64,000 nt of DNA. Origin: Zhengitettix transpicula. Lineage: Eukaryota > Arthropoda > Insecta > Orthoptera > Tetrigidae. The notes under the pieces were generated by a model, which ran no database searches, was not told the DNA's origin, and saw nothing but the letters and a program-made list of their open reading frames with translations. The position numbers and the translations under genes were made by a program. Shown piece by piece: positions 60,160 through 64,000 of this stretch (position 1 is its first letter; every line of letters begins with the position of its first letter). The stretch lies in NCBI GenBank assembly GCA_037074705.1, contig CM073591.1, positions 97,330,532 through 97,394,531 of the forward strand, in the 5' to 3' direction.

Positions 60160-61690
60160 GGATTATGGGAATTTTCTGAGACTCAAAACTCACGTTCAAG
60201 ACTCACATCGAGCAACTAATCATAGTAAGCAAAAAACGTCTATTAATCCTCAAGCTACTAGCTGCCAAGAACTGGGGAGCAAAGATGGAACTATTGAGTC
60301 TCACCTACAGGGCAATGATCAGAACAAAAATAGATTGTGGAGCACTTATATATATGACAGCACAGAAAAGGATGCTAAGAAGACTAAACGTTGTCCAAAA
60401 TGGGGCAATGAGAGTGATAACCGGATGTTATAAAACCACCCCAATACCGAGACTCACACTTGAGGCAAACGAAATCCTGCTTAGACGCAGAAGGAAAGTA
60501 ATTGCAATTAGATACGCGAGCAAGGCAAGAGAGGCATCGAACCCAATAATAAGAGAAAAAACCATCACTCCTCGATATGCAGAGAAAAAACCACCTAGAA
60601 ACCTAACCCCGTACTACACTACACTGAAGGATATATTACGAAAGGAAGGAATGACTTTTCCAGAGATAGACCACAACACCACGGCAAGCATACCACCATG
60701 GAAGCTTTACGAACTTCCAATCGATACATGGCTACATAAACTTGAAGTAAACAATCCACATAACACTAACTGGAACGCAGAAATCTATCAGTTTCTACAA
60801 AGATATAATTCTCCCAGAGTCATTTATACCGATGGGTCAAAAAATTCAAATGGAGTCGGGTGCGGAATAGTTACGACAGGCAAAGAAAAATCTGTTGCTA
60901 TAAACCATACCGCGTCGATAATTTCAGCAGAATTATACGCCATCTTCATGGTCACGGAACTGTGTCTGGAAACACCGGAGGCCAACAATATCATATTAAC
61001 GGATTCCAAGGACGCAATACACATAATAACTAGTACAGTGCACCGAAATGGTTGCATAAATCGAATTGGAGAGAATATATTGAAAATACAAGAAAAAAAA
61101 ACCGGACCACTATTACCTGGCTACTGGCGCATAAGGACATAGTAGGACACGACGGGGCAGATCTCCTAGCGAAGATGGAAGCTGATCATCAAGGAAGATC
61201 CAGCAACCTGCCAGTTTGCACCAGCAGGGACTGCAGAGTAGGGCTCTACAAGGAACTGGAGGTAAAGTGGAGTAGACCTGTGAAACCAGAGGAATGCGGA
61301 GTCATCCTCAGAAATGTCAACAGCATCAGAGAAATATCGCACCCGAAAGAACTATCTCTAAGGCAACAGGTTGTTGTAACCAGAATAAGAACATTGCATT
61401 CCAGTTTCACTCTCATTCTTGATTTCCAGATTTCTGCAGCCGGTATGCAGCTCTTGCAAGGAGCCCACAACAATTCCTCATGTCCTCTTTGACTGATAAG
61501 ATCAACCATAGCCGCCCATTCTATGATGGAGATTTGCAACTCATCAGCAGCAATAAACAACCTTATAGACTTTAAGATGAAAACTTATTTGTTTAAGTAA
61601 TTTAAATGTTATAAAAACGTAGAACTTAACAGATGTAAGTCGCTAATGACCAAAAGGTTAATGCGACGTTAAATTGTAATTTAAAAAAAT
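60160..61690 (+). pseudogene. I-like LINE remnant: RT C terminus, RNase H, zinc knuckle
   Basis: This is a 5'-truncated non-LTR retrotransposon. The frame from about 60,190 to 61,142 gives the RT tail (NVVQNGAMRVITG) and then RNase H with YTDGSK, SAELYA and LTDSKD, which carry three of the four catalytic acids. A one-base slip in the A9 run at 61,093-61,101 moves the rest (TWLLAHKDIVGHDGADLLAK, with the last His/Asp) into the next frame. A second shift near 61,430 moves a CSSCKEPTTIPHVLFD zinc-knuckle remnant into a third. RNase H after RT places it in the I group of LINEs. The 3' UTR holds GTCGCTAATGACC and ends in an A-rich tail near 61,690. Confidence 0.85.
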
Positions 61691-61884
61691 AGACGAGACG
61701 TTTTTCAAAAGTACAGTTGTACAGCATTCACTCAGATAGTGCTGCAGAAAGATTGCTCAGTGTTCCAGTTTACGCCAAATACTTTTAAAAGTCTGAGAGG
61801 AAGAATTATCTGTATCACCGCAAAATTGGCATAATTGTCAGAATAAGTCGCCTACGAGGTACCGCCAATCTCGTAAATCCAACA

Positions 61885-62862
61885 GTAAAGTGTAAATTCA
61901 GTGAAAGAATGGCCTGTTTATTTTTTTAAAAAATTGAGAGAGGTTTTTTTTTAGGGTAACAGGCTACATGAGGGTGATCCACATTGGGCAACTCCCCTTT
62001 AATAGCATAGGAAGGGATTTGAAAGGGGGGATGCCGAAGGGTAGAGGAAGGTAGCCAAGGGTTACTAGGGCCCCCGGGCTATATTTTAAGGATCCTACCC
62101 GGCATTCGCCTAAATAAATGCAGGGAAAACCTTAGAAAAACCTGCATCAGGTAGGTCTGGAGTGTGTGTTGCTGAAAGAATTAAATTTCCCAGATACCTG
62201 AAAAAACTGTAAGTTATACCTCATTTAAATTATTATTGTGAACGTTAGATTAAAGATAAAATCGTCATATTTCGATTTTTTTTGTTGAATATTGTAAATA
62301 CTAATTTGTAATATTTCATAAAAGTAATCGTCATAGAAATTTGATTGTTCGAAAAGGGAGTAATACCTTTCTTTATTTAAAGACCCAGAAAAAGACCCTA
62401 AGTTTAAGTGTAAAATTTATTTGTTGTATGAAATAAATGTTGAAAAAGGTCATCGAATAATTATTTGAAATTTGAATTATTTTGAATATAATAAATTAAT
62501 GAGTTTTTTTAGAAGAAAATTTTATTATTAACATCCTTTCATGTAAAGTTAAAATAATGCAATCAACGCGGACTGACTGTTGTGTTTAATTGTAATTCAT
62601 TAATATACCACATTTCTGGCTTCACCAAGGTGGGGCACTGTTTAATTGTTAAATTTACAACTGCGAAAACTACATATTGACGTCATCAACGTGTGGGATA
62701 TTTTAAATTCAATTCTGATTATTACATTTTGGCGACATAAACGTGTGGCCCATTTTTAACCTTGCATAATTAACTTTTTGTCTGTAAATTGATCATTACA
62801 TTTTGGCTTCACTAACGTGTGGCTAATTATTTAAATAATTTATTTTAATTAATTGCTACAAT
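61885..62862 (+). mobile_element. (TA)n-associated element, copy C, with tandem PBS-like units
   Basis: It begins near AGTGTAAATTCAGTGA (shared with copy A), is interrupted by retroposon copy 14, and ends in GCTACA and (TA)n. Near its 3' end (62,620-62,830) four diverged units of 55-70 bases repeat the core TTACATTTTGGCTTCACTAA followed by CGTGTGGC. Confidence 0.42.
61943..62158 (-). mobile_element. Hairpin-headed retroposon, copy 14, 5' truncated
   Basis: A T9 tail is followed by about 205 bases of the 3' half, ending at CATCAGGTAGGTC. It interrupts the (TA)n-associated element at 61,885-62,862. Confidence 0.82.
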
Positions 62863-63339
62863 ATATATATATATAATTATTTTGTTAGTCTCTCCTTTGG
62901 CGGCTAGACATTCAAAAATCGGGGCTGGCGCGCGAATATTATGGCTTGTGTGTTTTTGATGAAGTTCGCGTTATATATCCACAGAGAGCGGGTCGCTGCT
63001 GAGACGTTAGCTCTCTAAACACGTTCTGGCTTGGTGAAATGCACAGAAACGTAAAAAGTGTGTACTACAGAAATTGTACTTTAAAACTGTATAGGACGTA
63101 CCCACCCTCTGAGTTTTATATAAACTCATGTGTCAAAGAATAAACTTACAGCAGAATTTTTTAATGTTATTATAGTGTCTTACAATAAAAAAAATATCTG
63201 GCGTCCAAGAATCGATGAATTACCAATAGATAACTAGAGTTAGACGTTAAATCTGCTACTCTATATATAAACAGTTTATTTATTTTGTCTATAAACGGAT
63301 AGACGTGATTCTCGTAGGTTCAAACTTTTTTCTGTGTGT

Positions 63340-63839
63340 GTGTGTAGGGTATGTATAGGGTAATCCACATAGTGGCAACTCCCATCTTATAGCATAGGAA
63401 AGGGATTTGAAAGGGGGGATGCGGAAGGGTGGAGGAAGGTAGCCAAGGGTAACTAGGGCCCCCGGGCTATGGTTTAAGGATCCTACCCGGCATTCGCCTA
63501 AAGAAATTCAGGAAAACCCTAGAAAAACCTGCATCAGGAAGGTCGGGCATTGGGTACTTGTCCCACGCCCTTCCGATAGCGGGAGAGGAGTTTGCTGTGG
63601 GGACGCAGCATTCCATTCTCCGTGCCTCGACCAGTTTAGGAGGCAGCTGGCCGACTATTCCAATGAGAATAGCGAACAACTCTTACCGTATACCCAAGGT
63701 CTGCGACCCCGGAACATACACCTCTCAAAACTGGCTGAGGTGCCTCGGCATGTGGGAACGTTAGTTCAAAAATAAAAAAACAGAGAGATGTGAAGGCATC
63801 CGCAAAGGTAGCCTCCGCCAGAGCTCTCTGGGAAGCTTG
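63340..63839 (-). mobile_element. Hairpin-headed retroposon, copy 15
   Basis: The tail is replaced by a (TG)n run at 63,332-63,344. The body runs to GCCAGAGCTCTCTGGGAAG, short of the hairpin. It belongs to the TAGTGGCAACTCCC subfamily. Confidence 0.82.
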
Positions 63840-63887
63840 GCCAAACGAAAGATGAATCTATTTGACTATTTTGAGGCAATAAATAGT

Positions 63888-64000
63888 CTGTGAGAGAGCT
63901 CTGGCGGAGGCTACCTTTGTGGATACCTTCTCATCTCTCTGGTTTTTTGAAATACGGTTCACACATGCTGTGTTGAGAGGTGTATGTTCCGGGGTCACAG
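63888..64000 (+). mobile_element. Hairpin-headed retroposon, copy 16, cut by the window end
   Basis: The 5' part starts near TCTGTGAGAGAGCTCTGGCGG and continues to TTCCGGGGTC at the window edge. It faces copy 15 head to head, with about 48 bases between them. Confidence 0.75.

Noticed and set aside
62620..62830. CRISPR-like array
   Set aside because: Four diverged units with unequal spacing in a eukaryotic transposon context; not a CRISPR.

Overview
The window looks like AT-rich nuclear DNA from an insect, probably a hemimetabolous species with a large genome such as a cockroach, termite or stick insect. The order is an inference. The signs are an ionotropic receptor gene with long introns, dead mariner transposons, several families of decayed non-LTR retrotransposons, tRNA-derived SINEs, many (TA)n microsatellites, and no dense coding.

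The only gene I can build is an IR75-like chemosensory ionotropic receptor on the minus strand, spanning 27,672 to 2,819. Seven coding exons (27,531-27,672; 22,916-23,070; 17,905-18,150; 16,140-16,243; 12,149-12,316; 6,380-6,615; 2,819-3,039) join through GT/AG sites with matching phases into 424 codons without a stop. They encode a signal peptide, an amino-terminal domain, the S1 half of the ligand-binding domain, TM1, a pore loop and TM3. The exon or exons for S2, the last membrane segment and the C terminus were not found and should lie beyond position 1. A TATA box and initiator sit just upstream of the first exon. A second, dead IR-like gene lies on the same strand at about 35.5-36.6 kb.

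The rest is mostly mobile-element debris. From 7 to 9 kb a (TA)n-flanked element carries a nested retroposon. From 13 to 26 kb there are LINE and SINE remnants and a mariner. From 34 to 43 kb there are four LINE fragments, an 82-bp perfect palindrome and a head-to-head retroposon pair. From 46 to 54 kb there are LINE debris, a second (TA)n-associated element, a 58-bp inverted repeat, a second mariner and a retroposon. From 57 to 64 kb there is a cluster of retroposon copies around an I-like LINE with an RNase H domain.

The dominant repeat is a poly(A)-tailed, apparently non-coding retroposon of about 530-570 bp, present in at least 15 copies. It starts with a short perfect hairpin and is flanked by 11-14 bp target-site duplications. 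I could not link its body to a tRNA, 5S or 7SL RNA, and it is my main candidate for something undescribed. Two other SINE families share their 3' tails with two LINE families in the same window, which suggests mobilisation partnerships.
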